64,000 nt of DNA from the NCBI GenBank assembly GCA_016712465.1, contig JADJQZ010000001.1, positions 186,001 through 250,000 of the forward strand, in the 5' to 3' direction. The translations under genes and the position numbers were made by a program. The stretch is from Candidatus Obscuribacter sp. (lineage in GTDB: Bacteria; Cyanobacteriota; Vampirovibrionia; Obscuribacterales; Obscuribacteraceae). Below, piece by piece: positions 26,498 through 34,962 of this stretch; positions within the stretch are counted from its first letter, which is position 1, and the number at the start of each line of letters is the position of its first letter. The notes below the pieces were generated by a model that saw only the letters and a list, made by a program, of their open reading frames with translations, was not told the origin of the DNA and searched no databases.

Positions 26498-26641
26498 CTC
26501 GCGATATAGAGTTGAGTTGTGGTCAAAGGCGCTGTCGCCTTTGACCGGCTTGCTGGTACCTGTCCCAGTTGCCGCGCCTTTGATGAACAGGCGATTCTTC
26601 GCCTGCCATATCGCGAGCGGCGCGGTCTGGGCATCCAGACC
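26498..26641 (-). promoter_or_regulatory. Highly structured leader of the GNAT gene
   Basis: The long-range arms CTCGCGATA (26498-26506) and TATCGCGAG (26609-26617) enclose GGTCAAAGGCG/CGCCTTTGACC (26521-26546, perfect 11 bp) and CAGGCGA/TCGCCTG (about 26588-26605). A further stem GCGGTCTGG/CCAGACCGC (26622-26643) touches the stop of the next gene. It may terminate the upstream transcript and mask the GNAT start. No known riboswitch is recognised. Confidence 0.5.
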
Positions 26642-26644
26642 GCA

Positions 26645-27157
26645 TCAGCCTTTGGACTTGACGTTCTTGCCGTTCTCGGGGCCCCAGATGTCTGCGGGTG
26701 GTTCTCCGAAGAAGCGGCGGTAGAGGATGAGTGTTTCGCGGTAGTCGTCCTTGAAGCCACTCTCCTCGTCGGCGCTGCCGCCGGATGGATTGTGGTGCAT
26801 GGGCTTGCCTACCGTGTACAGGCAGAGGTCCTCCCAGTAGGACTTGCTGTAAATCAGGTGCAGATGCCAGGCTTCATCAACCGTGATGGAGGGTGTGACC
26901 GAGTGATCGGACACCGCCATCAGGAAGAGGAAGCGCCGGTATTCTTCCATGACGCGCATGGTGAATTCCCTTGACCATCCCTGTTCGCGAGCCAAGCGGA
27001 AAGAAAGCGGCTTGGCGGCCTTGGGGTCGTCGATGGGAAGATTCTGGATGGCTTCCCACATGCGTTCATAGGCGTTTTGGTCCGGGAAGGTCGGTGGCGG
27101 AGCCGGCACGCGGCCTGCCTGTCCGTCCCGTTTGCGGCGTAAGAGAAAATCGAGCAT
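26645..27157 (-). CDS. Glycine-rich-domain-like (GRDP-type) protein
   Basis: The 170-residue protein has the signature VDEAWHLHLIYSKSYWEDLC followed by KPMHHNPSGG. It resembles the conserved N-terminal part of glycine-rich domain-containing proteins (DUF1399-like), where the HxH and HNP histidines are shared. The function of that family is unclear. The ATG at 27157 has GGAGGAGACGAC upstream and is preferred to an upstream ATG. It follows the TPM-domain gene on the same strand. Confidence 0.65.
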   Translation of the reverse strand: MLDFLLRRKRDGQAGRVPAPPPTFPDQNAYERMWEAIQNLPIDDPKAAKPLSFRLAREQGWSREFTMRVMEEYRRFLFLMAVSDHSVTPSITVDEAWHLHLIYSKSYWEDLCLYTVGKPMHHNPSGGSADEESGFKDDYRETLILYRRFFGEPPADIWGPENGKNVKSKG

Positions 27158-27185
27158 GTCGTCTCCTCCGTTAGGTTGTAGGAAA

Positions 27186-27214
27186 GCGCAGCTGTTGCCC
27201 GGCAACAGCTGCGC
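27186..27214 (-). other. Perfect 29-bp hairpin between TPM and GRDP genes
   Basis: GCGCAGCTGTTGCC and GGCAACAGCTGCGC are perfect 14-bp arms around one base. A second stem, GAGTGGTCTT/AAGACCGCTC (27227-27253), lies beside it. There is no T-tract. Confidence 0.6.
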
Positions 27215-27254
27215 ATGTTATTAGACGGAGTGGTCTTGAGCGTGAAGACCGCTC

Positions 27255-28487
27255 TCAGGAACCGCCGCCGCAGCCGCCGCCACCGCCGCAGCTGGAACCG
27301 CCGCCGCAGCTGGAACCGCCGCCGCAGCTGGAGCCGCCGCCGCAGTTGGAGCCACCGCTGGAACCGCCGTCGCTGCCGCCGGAGGGTGTGGAGTCGGGGG
27401 CCGAGGGCGTGGAGTCGGGGATGTAGACCGGCGCTATGTAGGTGGAGTCGGTACCGCTGCTGCTGCTACTGTTGTCGCGAGCCCGGCGCGCCGCCTCTTC
27501 CTCTTCCCGCTGACGCTGCTGTTGCGAGAGCATGTGGCCGAGCAGGGCACCGCCGGCGGCGGCACCGATGACGGTGCTGGCGTTGGTGCTGCCGCTCTGG
27601 TCGGTGCCGCTCTGTACCCGCGTGGTGGTGTCGGTATCACCGCCGCTACCCCGCTTGCGCAGGTCGACGGGGTTGGAGCGGGGCGGACTGACGGTGCGGT
27701 TGCTGTTGCCGGTGCCGGAGCGGAAAACGGCGCGCAGCAGGAAGAACACGGCTGTGAGCCCGAGGACGAGAAGGACGATCTTCATGAGGATGTTACTTTC
27801 GTTGGTTGGGGGAGCGTTGTCGGTGCTGCCGGTGTCCTGGCTGGGAGCAACCGGTGCTTCCACGGCGGCCGGAGGGCGCGCCCTGGATACCAGAGAGTTG
27901 ACGTTCTCCAGTACCGAAAGCAGGCACTGTTCCGGCATGGAAGGCAGGTAGCTCTTCATTGCCGGTACGATGGGACCGTTTTCGGAGCCGAAGAGCTGCG
28001 GATTGAGTCCGAGCTTGTTCAGCTCTCCGCCGACGCGCAGTGCCACCGAGAACTTGCCGGTGTCGTTGCCGTCACGCACCATGAGCAGTAGCACGGTGCG
28101 GCTGGCCTCGCTGCTGAAAGCGGGTGCATTGCTCCACTTATTCCAGAGCTGGGTCCGGAGCAGAGAGGAGGCCCAGGTGCGCCTTTCGCCGGTGAGGTCC
28201 GAGCCCTTCTGCGTGATCACCACGTAGAAGCGCAGGTCATTTTGCCTGGCCAGGCGCTCCACTTCAGCTGTGAAGCCGGAAGTGAGAGCGAGGGGCGCGC
28301 GGCTGCTGCTGTCCGTGAGACGGTTGTCCACGTAGGTGGTTTGTCCGTCCACGAAGTCAGGCAGCCAGGTGTTGGCGGCCCGGGCCATGGAAGGCGTGGC
28401 CAGAAGCAACATCAGGAGGGTGAAGATGGACAGGATGGAGTGCCGCCAGAGGCTGGAGGCACTGGTATTTGTGAGTGTCAAAGTCAT
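27255..28487 (-). CDS. Exported TPM-domain protein with Gly/Cys-rich tail
   Basis: The 410-residue protein starts with a signal peptide (hydrophobic core FTLLMLLLATPSMARAA). Residues 45-205 resemble the TPM/YgcG domain (LPDFVDGQTTYVDNRLTD, LRFYVVITQKG, RTVLLLMVRDGND), found in thylakoid PSII repair and in membrane-linked bacterial proteins. A membrane helix follows near 235-260, then a low-complexity linker. The C-terminal 40 residues are tandem SSCGGG repeats with six Cys, encoded by 18-bp DNA repeats. The tail could bind metal or cross-link. GGAGG precedes the ATG. Confidence 0.7.
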   Translation of the reverse strand: MTLTLTNTSASSLWRHSILSIFTLLMLLLATPSMARAANTWLPDFVDGQTTYVDNRLTDSSSRAPLALTSGFTAEVERLARQNDLRFYVVITQKGSDLTGERRTWASSLLRTQLWNKWSNAPAFSSEASRTVLLLMVRDGNDTGKFSVALRVGGELNKLGLNPQLFGSENGPIVPAMKSYLPSMPEQCLLSVLENVNSLVSRARPPAAVEAPVAPSQDTGSTDNAPPTNESNILMKIVLLVLGLTAVFFLLRAVFRSGTGNSNRTVSPPRSNPVDLRKRGSGGDTDTTTRVQSGTDQSGSTNASTVIGAAAGGALLGHMLSQQQRQREEEEAARRARDNSSSSSGTDSTYIAPVYIPDSTPSAPDSTPSGGSDGGSSGGSNCGGGSSCGGGSSCGGGSSCGGGGGCGGGS

Positions 28488-28521
28488 GCTTACCTCCATC
28501 AGGTAAATGGTGCAGGTTCTC

Positions 28522-29886
28522 TTACTCGTGTTTGCTGACGAGGGCAGTGTCTTCGTCGAGGTGCCGGGAAGCGAAGAGCCACGTGATGCCGCCTGCCAGG
28601 ATCAGCACCGAGACAACCAGGAAGGCTGTGCTCATGCTGCCGGTGGCGTCCGTGACGGCGCCTATCACCAGAGGTGAAAGCACATCGCCGAAGAGGTGGA
28701 TGACCAGGATGTTGAGAGCAAAGGCGCCTGGTCTGAGCGCCGGTGCGATGACATTGGCCAGGGCGGTGTTGCTCGGACCGGTGTTGAGGAAGAGGCAGAA
28801 GCAGGCCAGGAAGACAAAGACCCAGGCGAAGGGGAAGGGCGCGTAGAGAATTCCCAGCGAAGCCGGGAAGCCGAGAATCATTGCCCAGCCCGATACCTTG
28901 AAGTAGGAGCCTTTGATCTTGCCGCGCAAGCGGTCTGCCAGCATGCCGCCCAGTAGTGTGGCGGAGAGCCCGGCCAGCACCAGGATGCCTCCGAAGATGA
29001 TGTTGACGGAAGCGAGGCTGCCGGCCTGACGGTACTCGTGGATGTAGGTGGGCATCCAGAAGCCGATACCGCCGATGGCGAAGGTCATGAAGGTCATGGC
29101 CACGGTGTTGAGCCGGTAGGAGCGGTTGGCCAGGAAGCTCTTGTAGAGCGCAAAGCGGCTTTGCTTGATGGGCTCGGGCGGCTTTGTTGCTGCTGCATTG
29201 GGCTTCGCTCCGGTCCGCGGTTCCTTCATGAAGAGGCACAGCAGTCCGAGGAGAAGCCCGGGCGGCACCACCAGGTAGAAAGCCCAGCGCCAGCCCAGAT
29301 CGCTGCCTGCGATCAATCCACCCAGCACGAAGCCGAGGGCGCTGCCCACGGGAATGGCCAGGTAGAACCAGGACAGGGCCTTGCCTCTGGCTTCCACGGG
29401 GTAGTAATCGGAGAGGATGGATGGCGCCACCGGTCCATAGGCTGCTTCCCCCAATCCCACCAGGCAGCGGGTCAGAAGCAGCATGCCGAAACCGGCTGCC
29501 AGACCGGAGGCACCGCTGGCCAGGCTCCAGACGACGATACCGCCGGCGATGATCCACCAGCGCTTGAACTTGAGGGAGCCTAGAACCGGCGCTGCCACCA
29601 TGTAGGTGACCATGAAGGCCATGGCCAGGAGTCCGACCATGGCGTTTTCCGGGTTGCCGCCCAGAAGTCCGCCCAGGATCTTGAGCAGGAAGCCCACCAC
29701 CGGACCGGAGGATTCCGGGTTGGCGAGCAATTCTTCTTTGATGTGGGGCACCACCGCCGAGAGAATCTGGCGGTCGATGTAGTTGAACAAGTTGATGGCC
29801 AGGAGCAGCAGCATGGCCGCTCTGGCGCTGGCAGAAAAGGCGGTGGGCGCGTTACCGGCGCCTCCGTTAATCTGGGGTTGTTTCAT
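28522..29886 (-). CDS. Major facilitator superfamily transporter
   Basis: The 454-residue protein has about 12 membrane helices. Family motifs are NYIDRQILSAVVPHI in helix 1, the loop 2-3 region, GEAAYGPVAPSILSDYYP in helix 4-5, and the repeat ADRLRGKIKG after helix 8. The pattern is close to Spinster/ACS-type importers of organic anions. The substrate cannot be told from sequence. AAAGGA precedes the ATG at 29886. It lies between the TPM gene (34 bp downstream) and an unknown gene upstream, with a hairpin between. Confidence 0.85.
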   Translation of the reverse strand: MKQPQINGGAGNAPTAFSASARAAMLLLLAINLFNYIDRQILSAVVPHIKEELLANPESSGPVVGFLLKILGGLLGGNPENAMVGLLAMAFMVTYMVAAPVLGSLKFKRWWIIAGGIVVWSLASGASGLAAGFGMLLLTRCLVGLGEAAYGPVAPSILSDYYPVEARGKALSWFYLAIPVGSALGFVLGGLIAGSDLGWRWAFYLVVPPGLLLGLLCLFMKEPRTGAKPNAAATKPPEPIKQSRFALYKSFLANRSYRLNTVAMTFMTFAIGGIGFWMPTYIHEYRQAGSLASVNIIFGGILVLAGLSATLLGGMLADRLRGKIKGSYFKVSGWAMILGFPASLGILYAPFPFAWVFVFLACFCLFLNTGPSNTALANVIAPALRPGAFALNILVIHLFGDVLSPLVIGAVTDATGSMSTAFLVVSVLILAGGITWLFASRHLDEDTALVSKHE

Positions 29887-29912
29887 GTTGTCCTTTGTGC
29901 AGACTGCGGAAG

Positions 29913-29953
29913 GGAACAGCCGATTTCGAATAGGGTTCGAGCTCGGCTGTTCC
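29913..29953 (-). other. Perfect hairpin upstream of the MFS gene
   Basis: GGAACAGCCGA and TCGGCTGTTCC form an 11-bp perfect stem with a 19-base loop. It lies between the stop of the 29968 gene and the MFS start. Confidence 0.6.
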
Positions 29954-29967
29954 ACTTCCAGTTAGGG

Positions 29968-30441
29968 TCAGGCCAGCTTGGCCACCAGGGTGGTGAGGGA
30001 CCAGCGGCCGGCGGCGTTGGCGCCGGGCACCTTGCGGCGACGCAGTTCGGCGACGATGGTGCTCTTCACCGTGGACTCCACCACCTGACGCACCCACTGG
30101 GGCGCGTCGGGGTTGATCTGGATGAAGGTCACCTGGCCGGGCTGGTCGGCGCTGAGGGCGGCCACCGCCTTGGTGAGCGCGGCAGCGAGCGCCTCGTAGC
30201 CACCGCTGATGACGGTGGAGAAGCGGTGCTGACCGCCCTGACCCGGCTGCTTCCAGTCGGGGCTGGGGAAGGCGGCGGCCAGGGTCTCGACGTCGTCGCC
30301 CACGGGCTCCACGCGCAGACGGAAGCGCTCACCCGAGAGGCAGCGGTAACCCACGGCGCCCTGCGAGGTGGCCAGGGGCACCATGTACTCGCCCGTGCCC
30401 TCGGTGCCGGCCATGAAGAACAGATTCGCGGAAGTGGTCAT
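29968..30441 (-). CDS. Unknown soluble protein
   Basis: The 157-residue protein starts MTTSANLFFMAGTEG behind a GAGG. No family is recognised. It is Ala/Val-rich with an alpha/beta character. A long helix EALAAALTKAVAALSA precedes a strand QVTFIQINP. It lies between the PTP-like and MFS genes, bounded by hairpins on both sides. Confidence 0.6.
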   Translation of the reverse strand: MTTSANLFFMAGTEGTGEYMVPLATSQGAVGYRCLSGERFRLRVEPVGDDVETLAAAFPSPDWKQPGQGGQHRFSTVISGGYEALAAALTKAVAALSADQPGQVTFIQINPDAPQWVRQVVESTVKSTIVAELRRRKVPGANAAGRWSLTTLVAKLA

Positions 30442-30527
30442 GACTTGTGTCCTCATCTTTCAGGTTTGGTCCCCGCGATCAGGTTTTGCCGGCGCTGCAC
30501 CATTGGTAGTGGCGCAATGTCGGTCGC

Positions 30528-30555
30528 TGAAGACGGTGGGGATGAACCGTCTTCA
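30528..30555 (-). other. Perfect hairpin downstream of the PTP-like gene
   Basis: TGAAGACGGT and ACCGTCTTCA form a perfect 10-bp stem with an 8-base loop, about 80 bp past the stop of the phosphatase-like gene. Confidence 0.6.
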
Positions 30556-30632
30556 CCTGTATAACGCTTTTGTCAGGCGGGCGATGCCGGTTTTTCAGCC
30601 GGCTTCGCCCTCTTTGTGGCGGCGGTCGCTCC

Positions 30633-31229
30633 TTAGCGAACGAAGCCGGCAGTCTGGTAGTGCTCCGGCAACTCCTGCCCGCGCAGGGCGAAGATGCCGG
30701 CTGCCTGGGCGCGAGTCTCCACCGCGTGATGGCAGTGGCGGCGGCGCGCTTCGGCGACCGGATCGGCCACATCGGGCTCCAGAAGGGCGATGAGCGACGC
30801 CACCAGGGTGCCGGTGCGTCCGTGGGAGCCGATGCAGAAGCCGAGCACGGTTTTGCCCGATGCCAGAAGCGGAATCACCTGCTCCTGCAGGAACTCCTTC
30901 CAGTTCTCGGGCAGTCCGCCGAAGTCCACCAGGGGCGCGGCCAGGATGGTGTACTGGCGCCCCGGGCTCAATGGCGTGATGCCGCTCGGCTGCTTGCGGC
31001 GGGTCTCGATGTCGGCGTCTTCCGGCGCACCCACGAACTGGTAGGTCTTGCCGAAGTCCAGCTCCTTGCAGCCGGTGAGGGGCAGGAGCACGTCGAAGCG
31101 ATCCAGATCGGAAGAGGTCATGTACATGGTGCCGCCGGTGTGGATGACGTAGTCACCCACCTGAACCGCCTCGCCTTTGTGGCTACAGCGGCTGCCTGCC
31201 AGCGGCACGGCTTTGAATTTCTGACACAT
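30633..31229 (-). CDS. Protein-tyrosine/dual-specificity phosphatase-like protein
   Basis: The 198-residue protein has the P-loop GFCIGSHGRTGT with Cys132 and Arg138 in the C-x5-R spacing of Cys-based phosphatases. Upstream, LLASGKTVLG fits the strand that leads into this loop. A candidate general-acid Asp lies in the PLVDFGG segment. The substrate is unknown. AGGAG precedes the start. It follows the PPDK-like gene by 65 bp, so a phosphotransferase and a phosphatase are probably co-expressed. Confidence 0.8.
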   Translation of the reverse strand: MCQKFKAVPLAGSRCSHKGEAVQVGDYVIHTGGTMYMTSSDLDRFDVLLPLTGCKELDFGKTYQFVGAPEDADIETRRKQPSGITPLSPGRQYTILAAPLVDFGGLPENWKEFLQEQVIPLLASGKTVLGFCIGSHGRTGTLVASLIALLEPDVADPVAEARRRHCHHAVETRAQAAGIFALRGQELPEHYQTAGFVR

Positions 31230-31271
31230 ATTTTTCTCCTGTTCACAATCGATGGTGTCCCTCTCGGGGCA

Positions 31272-31298
31272 CTGAGCGCTGCTTTTGGCAACGCTCAG
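31272..31298 (-). other. Hairpin at the end of the PPDK-like gene
   Basis: CTGAGCG/CGCTCAG with TGC/GCA inside overlaps the stop codon. It separates the PPDK-like and phosphatase reading frames. Confidence 0.5.
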
Positions 31299-33604
31299 CG
31301 CCGCATCTTGCCTGCGTTGGCGAAGATGCCCAGCGCTACACCCTTGCGGTAGAGTTCGTCCACCGCCCGAGAGTATTGCCCGTAGAGGGACAGGTTGGTA
31401 TAGAGTTCCGCCAGGGAGGCGGCGTTCTTCTTGCGGTTGAGCTGGTGCTTCACATCGAAACGGTCACCGACAAGCATGGGGTTCTTGCCGAAAACCGAAC
31501 CGTTGTTGTGCTCCAGGTCGAAGGCGTGGTCGGCGAAGACGCTGGCGTTGTAGACCCCGGTCAGGTAGCGGTGCGCCGCCCAGGCGATGTCCGCCCAGGG
31601 TTTGCCCCCCACGCTACCGCCCCAGTAGCCGCCCTGGAAGGCGACGGCGCACAGTTTGGTGAACTGTGCCTGGTCTTTGTGCTCCATCAGCCTGAGCAGT
31701 TTGAGCGTCTGGTGCTGTGCTTCGCGCCGATCGCCCCCCAGTTGGATGGCAAACCGTTGCTTCAGCTCCTGCACTTCGGCGCTGGTCTCGTCCCAGCGGT
31801 GTCCGGCGTGGCGCATTTCGCCGCCGACGGCCACCACCAGATACATGGCCAGGCGACCGGCGGCCTCCTGGTGCACCTGCTGCTTCAGGCTCATGGCCCG
31901 GTTGGCCAGCGTGGTGCCGCGAGCGGCCTCCGCCATGGCGTCAGCCAGGTAGAAGTCGTTCAGCATGTCGTTGTACGACACCGACTGCTCGTAGTACTCG
32001 AACTTGAGCACGCCCTTCGCTTGCTTCTGCGTGGCCGCTTCCAGCCAGCGCAGGAAGATGTTTACCTCCTTCTTGTTGGCCACTGCGGCAAGTTGAACTT
32101 CCCCGCGCACGACGACACCGCTGCCGCCGTCCACAGATACCAACTCGCCTTCAGTCAGGTTGAGGGAACCGCAGCCGACCACGGCCGGCTTGCCCAGACC
32201 GCGAGCCACCACAGCCGCATGGCTGGTAGCGCCACCGGTGGCGGTGACAATGGCGTAGGCGGCGATCATGCCTTCCAGGTCATCGGGGGAAGTGTCCGGT
32301 CGAACCAGCACCACTGCTTCACCGCGGGCGGCGGCTTGCAGAGCGGCGCGGCTGCTTTTCACCACCCGTCCGACCACGGCTCCCGGGGAAGCCGGCAGCC
32401 CTCTGGCCACCAGAGACTGCTGTACTGCTCGGGCCAGGGCCTGGGGTTCGAAACCCATAGCTCCGACCGTCTCCACATCCTCAGGGCGGACGCTCTTGAG
32501 CGCCTTCTCCTTCGTCCACTTCTTCTCGAAGGTGAAGTGCACCGCCGTGGTGACGGCAGCTTCCGGACTGAGTTTGGCGGCACGCACCTGGAGGATGTAG
32601 AGCTTACCGGATTGGACCGTGAATTCCACGTCCACCGGCTCGCCCCTGTCCGCCTCCAACTGCTCCACGTAGCCTTTCAGCTCGCTGTAGACCGCCGGGA
32701 AGAGCGTCGCCATGCGGCTCAGGGGCAGACCGTCGCGGATACCCGCTACCAGGTCTTCCCCCTGCGCCCTGACGAGAAACTCGCCCCAGAGCCCTGCTTG
32801 GCCTGTGACCACGTTGCGACTGAAGACCACCCCGGTGAGGGAGCGATCGTCGCGGTTGCCGAACACCATCGTCTGGACATTGACGGCGGTGCCCAGGTTG
32901 TTGCTTATCTTGTGGTGGCGACGGTACTCCACCGCTCGCGGATTGTTCCACGAAGCGAGCACCGCCTCCACCGCCATTTCGAGCTGCGCCACCGGATCTG
33001 TCGGCACTACCTTACCGTGCTTGACGGTGATGATGTGCGTGTAGCGCCGGCAGATCTCCTGCAGTTGTCCACCCGTGAAGCTGCCCTTGCCCTGGTCTTT
33101 GAACTGGTGCAAGACCTGCTCGAAGTCATGCTTCGGCAGACCCAGCACCACTTCGCCGAACATGGCCAGGAAGCGGCGGTAGCAGTCGTAGGCGAAGACG
33201 GTGCCGTGCTTCTCAGCCAGAGCCGCCACATTGGTGGGGTTGAGACCGAGATTGAGCACGGTGTCCATCATGCCGGCCATGGAGACGGAGGCACCGGAGC
33301 GCACCGAGACCGTGAGCGGATCGCTCGGGTCACCGAAGCGCTTGCCGGATGCTTTTTCCAGGGCCTGGATGCCCCACTGCATCTGGTGGCGAAGGCGGCG
33401 AGGCGTGACGCCGTGTTGGGCGTAGGCTCTCGCCACCGAGGTGGAGATGGTGAACGCAGCCGGCACGGGGATGCCGAGGCTGGTCAGCTTGACCAGCCCG
33501 GCGCCCTTGCCGCCGAGGGTGAGGCTGTCGGTAGGCCCTCCCCCGTTGAGGAGGAAAGCCACCTTCTGACCAGCGTACTTCCGTGTGCTGGCGGTTGGGG
33601 TCAT
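31295..33604 (-). CDS. PPDK-like phosphotransferase lacking the PEP/pyruvate barrel
   Basis: The 769-residue protein matches pyruvate phosphate dikinase in its first two thirds. The ATP-grasp domain has GGKGAGL at 31-37 and VDVEFTVQSGKLYILQVR at 324-341. The swivelling domain has ATGGATSHAAVVARG with the phospho-accepting His462. After residue 510 the usual barrel that binds PEP/pyruvate is absent. A 260-residue segment without recognised motifs replaces it (AGHRWDETSAEV, GYWGGSVGGKPWAD). It should autophosphorylate from ATP and pass phosphate to an unknown acceptor, as rifampin phosphotransferases do with another domain order. GAGGAG precedes the ATG at 33604. Confidence 0.8.
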   Translation of the reverse strand: MTPTASTRKYAGQKVAFLLNGGGPTDSLTLGGKGAGLVKLTSLGIPVPAAFTISTSVARAYAQHGVTPRRLRHQMQWGIQALEKASGKRFGDPSDPLTVSVRSGASVSMAGMMDTVLNLGLNPTNVAALAEKHGTVFAYDCYRRFLAMFGEVVLGLPKHDFEQVLHQFKDQGKGSFTGGQLQEICRRYTHIITVKHGKVVPTDPVAQLEMAVEAVLASWNNPRAVEYRRHHKISNNLGTAVNVQTMVFGNRDDRSLTGVVFSRNVVTGQAGLWGEFLVRAQGEDLVAGIRDGLPLSRMATLFPAVYSELKGYVEQLEADRGEPVDVEFTVQSGKLYILQVRAAKLSPEAAVTTAVHFTFEKKWTKEKALKSVRPEDVETVGAMGFEPQALARAVQQSLVARGLPASPGAVVGRVVKSSRAALQAAARGEAVVLVRPDTSPDDLEGMIAAYAIVTATGGATSHAAVVARGLGKPAVVGCGSLNLTEGELVSVDGGSGVVVRGEVQLAAVANKKEVNIFLRWLEAATQKQAKGVLKFEYYEQSVSYNDMLNDFYLADAMAEAARGTTLANRAMSLKQQVHQEAAGRLAMYLVVAVGGEMRHAGHRWDETSAEVQELKQRFAIQLGGDRREAQHQTLKLLRLMEHKDQAQFTKLCAVAFQGGYWGGSVGGKPWADIAWAAHRYLTGVYNASVFADHAFDLEHNNGSVFGKNPMLVGDRFDVKHQLNRKKNAASLAELYTNLSLYGQYSRAVDELYRKGVALGIFANAGKMRR

Positions 33605-33882
33605 GGCAGACACTCCTCAGGTTGATGGTTGAAAGGGAGGACCTCGTCGCGGCAGGAGCTTCCACCGCCTAGAGTCATCGACTCGGTCCCCAGCGTCTCG
33701 ACCGGGCATGTGCTCGTCAAAAAGACTTATTAATCACGCCCGGTCGCCCTTCAAGAAGTGGTCCTCTTCTCAAAGAGCCTAAAATGGAGAGTCCCGCGCC
33801 TGTCCCGCGCGAGTGTGTCAGCCACGAACACAATTTTGTAAGCGAGAAACCGGTTCCCGCTCTGGGGGTGAGGCAACGGTTT

Positions 33883-33906
33883 CAAAATTCTATTTTTAGA
33901 ATTTTG
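33883..33906. other. Perfect 10-bp hairpin in non-coding DNA
   Basis: CAAAATTCTA and TAGAATTTTG pair around TTTT. An outer GAGGCA/TGCCTC pair surrounds it at 33871 and 33915. It may be the terminal part of a structured RNA. Confidence 0.55.
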
Positions 33907-34005
33907 AGGTTGTGCCTCTCGCGAAAGTACGCCGGACAAGCGCACCTTCGTGCCGCTCCTGCTCCGAGGATTGAGCTTAGCGACTTCATAATAAAAATAA
34001 ACATA

Positions 34006-34043
34006 ACGGCAATTCCCCGATATAAAAAATGGAGAATTGCCGT
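34006..34043. other. Inverted repeat in non-coding DNA
   Basis: ACGGCAATTC and GAATTGCCGT form a perfect 10-bp stem, extended by CC/GG, around an AT-rich loop. Confidence 0.5.
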
Positions 34044-34374
34044 CCCCGCTCCAGGCAGAATCCGACCTCACGGAATTCCGCCTCTCAGGAGCTTGACGGT
34101 TTTTAGTACGCCCCATAAAAGCCCCGTCCGGGTGGCTTCCGGTTACGCGTCGTTATCCATAATTCCGGCAGAGAAAGGACCCTAGACCCTCCGGAATAAT
34201 GGCCTTGCTTTGTTCGACGAGTCAAAGCAGTAGGGTTCGACTGGAGCTGAAACCTTCCCGAGGGTAGGTCTCATCTGCAGCCTGCGGCGAAACCTGTGAT
34301 ATTGGCTTCACCCGGACCCGAACCAGGCCCGACCTGACCGACCCGAAATTCGTCACTGGTCTAAATCAGGCTTT

Positions 34375-34415
34375 GCCGGTTCTACGTCTGAGGTGACACT
34401 CAGACCACTACCGGC
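34375..34415. other. Two-part hairpin in non-coding DNA
   Basis: The outer GCCGGT/ACCGGC and inner GTCTGAG/CTCAGAC pair around GTGACA. Confidence 0.5.
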
Positions 34416-34962
34416 AGCTGCGAGGTGTTATTTAAGGCCAGCACATGGATGCCTCCGAGTGGTTTGGACCCATCACAAGCACTTCCTTGAGGTGGAGTGC
34501 AGCGTTTTCCTCAGCATCTCCTCGGGGAGAATCTCTCTTCGACCTTCGACCGAGATGTAATCTTTCGATTTCCGCCTCAAAGTCTTAGCCTTGCTCCTGT
34601 ACACAGCCTCATACCGACACCGCAGGTGCAAGCAGGGGGGATGGACAGATATGGCTGGAGATGGAGTCTTGAGAGATTCTCGGGGTGAAGTGAATTAGAG
34701 GACTATTCGAAGCTAGCTCAAAGAATCTTTGGCTCCAATAGAGAAGTGTTTCTGATTTTTAAATGGGGATCTTGTAAATCCCTCGTAACAATGACGGTAT
34801 AAGCCTTCTGGTGGATGTCATGAGGATTTGGCCTGGTTAGCGCGAAGATTCTTTCTGAAGCAAATGGAAGATTATAAATTTGGGCTGGTGGCTAGCGTCG
34901 CTAGCGCCATCTCCTGAAAGAGGCGCAATAGCGCTAGATGTACGGGGCGTCAGCACAAAACG

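Larger units (their letters stand above)
33605..34962. other. Long non-coding region with hairpins
   Basis: In 1.36 kb no gene is supported. Composition changes from GC-rich to AT-rich near 33.88 kb. At least three strong inverted repeats are present (listed separately). The promoter for the minus-strand run is at the left. Near 34222 a GGGTTCGACT word resembles a tRNA T-loop, but no cloverleaf forms around it. Direct and inverted GCTAGCG words occur near 34890. Confidence 0.45.

Noticed and set aside
31376..33625. Long open frame on the strand opposite the PPDK-like gene
   Set aside because: It mirrors the real gene because third positions rich in G and C rarely create stops on the other strand. 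Its residues (His/Gln/Val/Gly-rich) match no family.
34180..34260. tRNA- or tmRNA-like GGGTTCGACT word
   Set aside because: No pairing arms or acceptor stem could be built around it.
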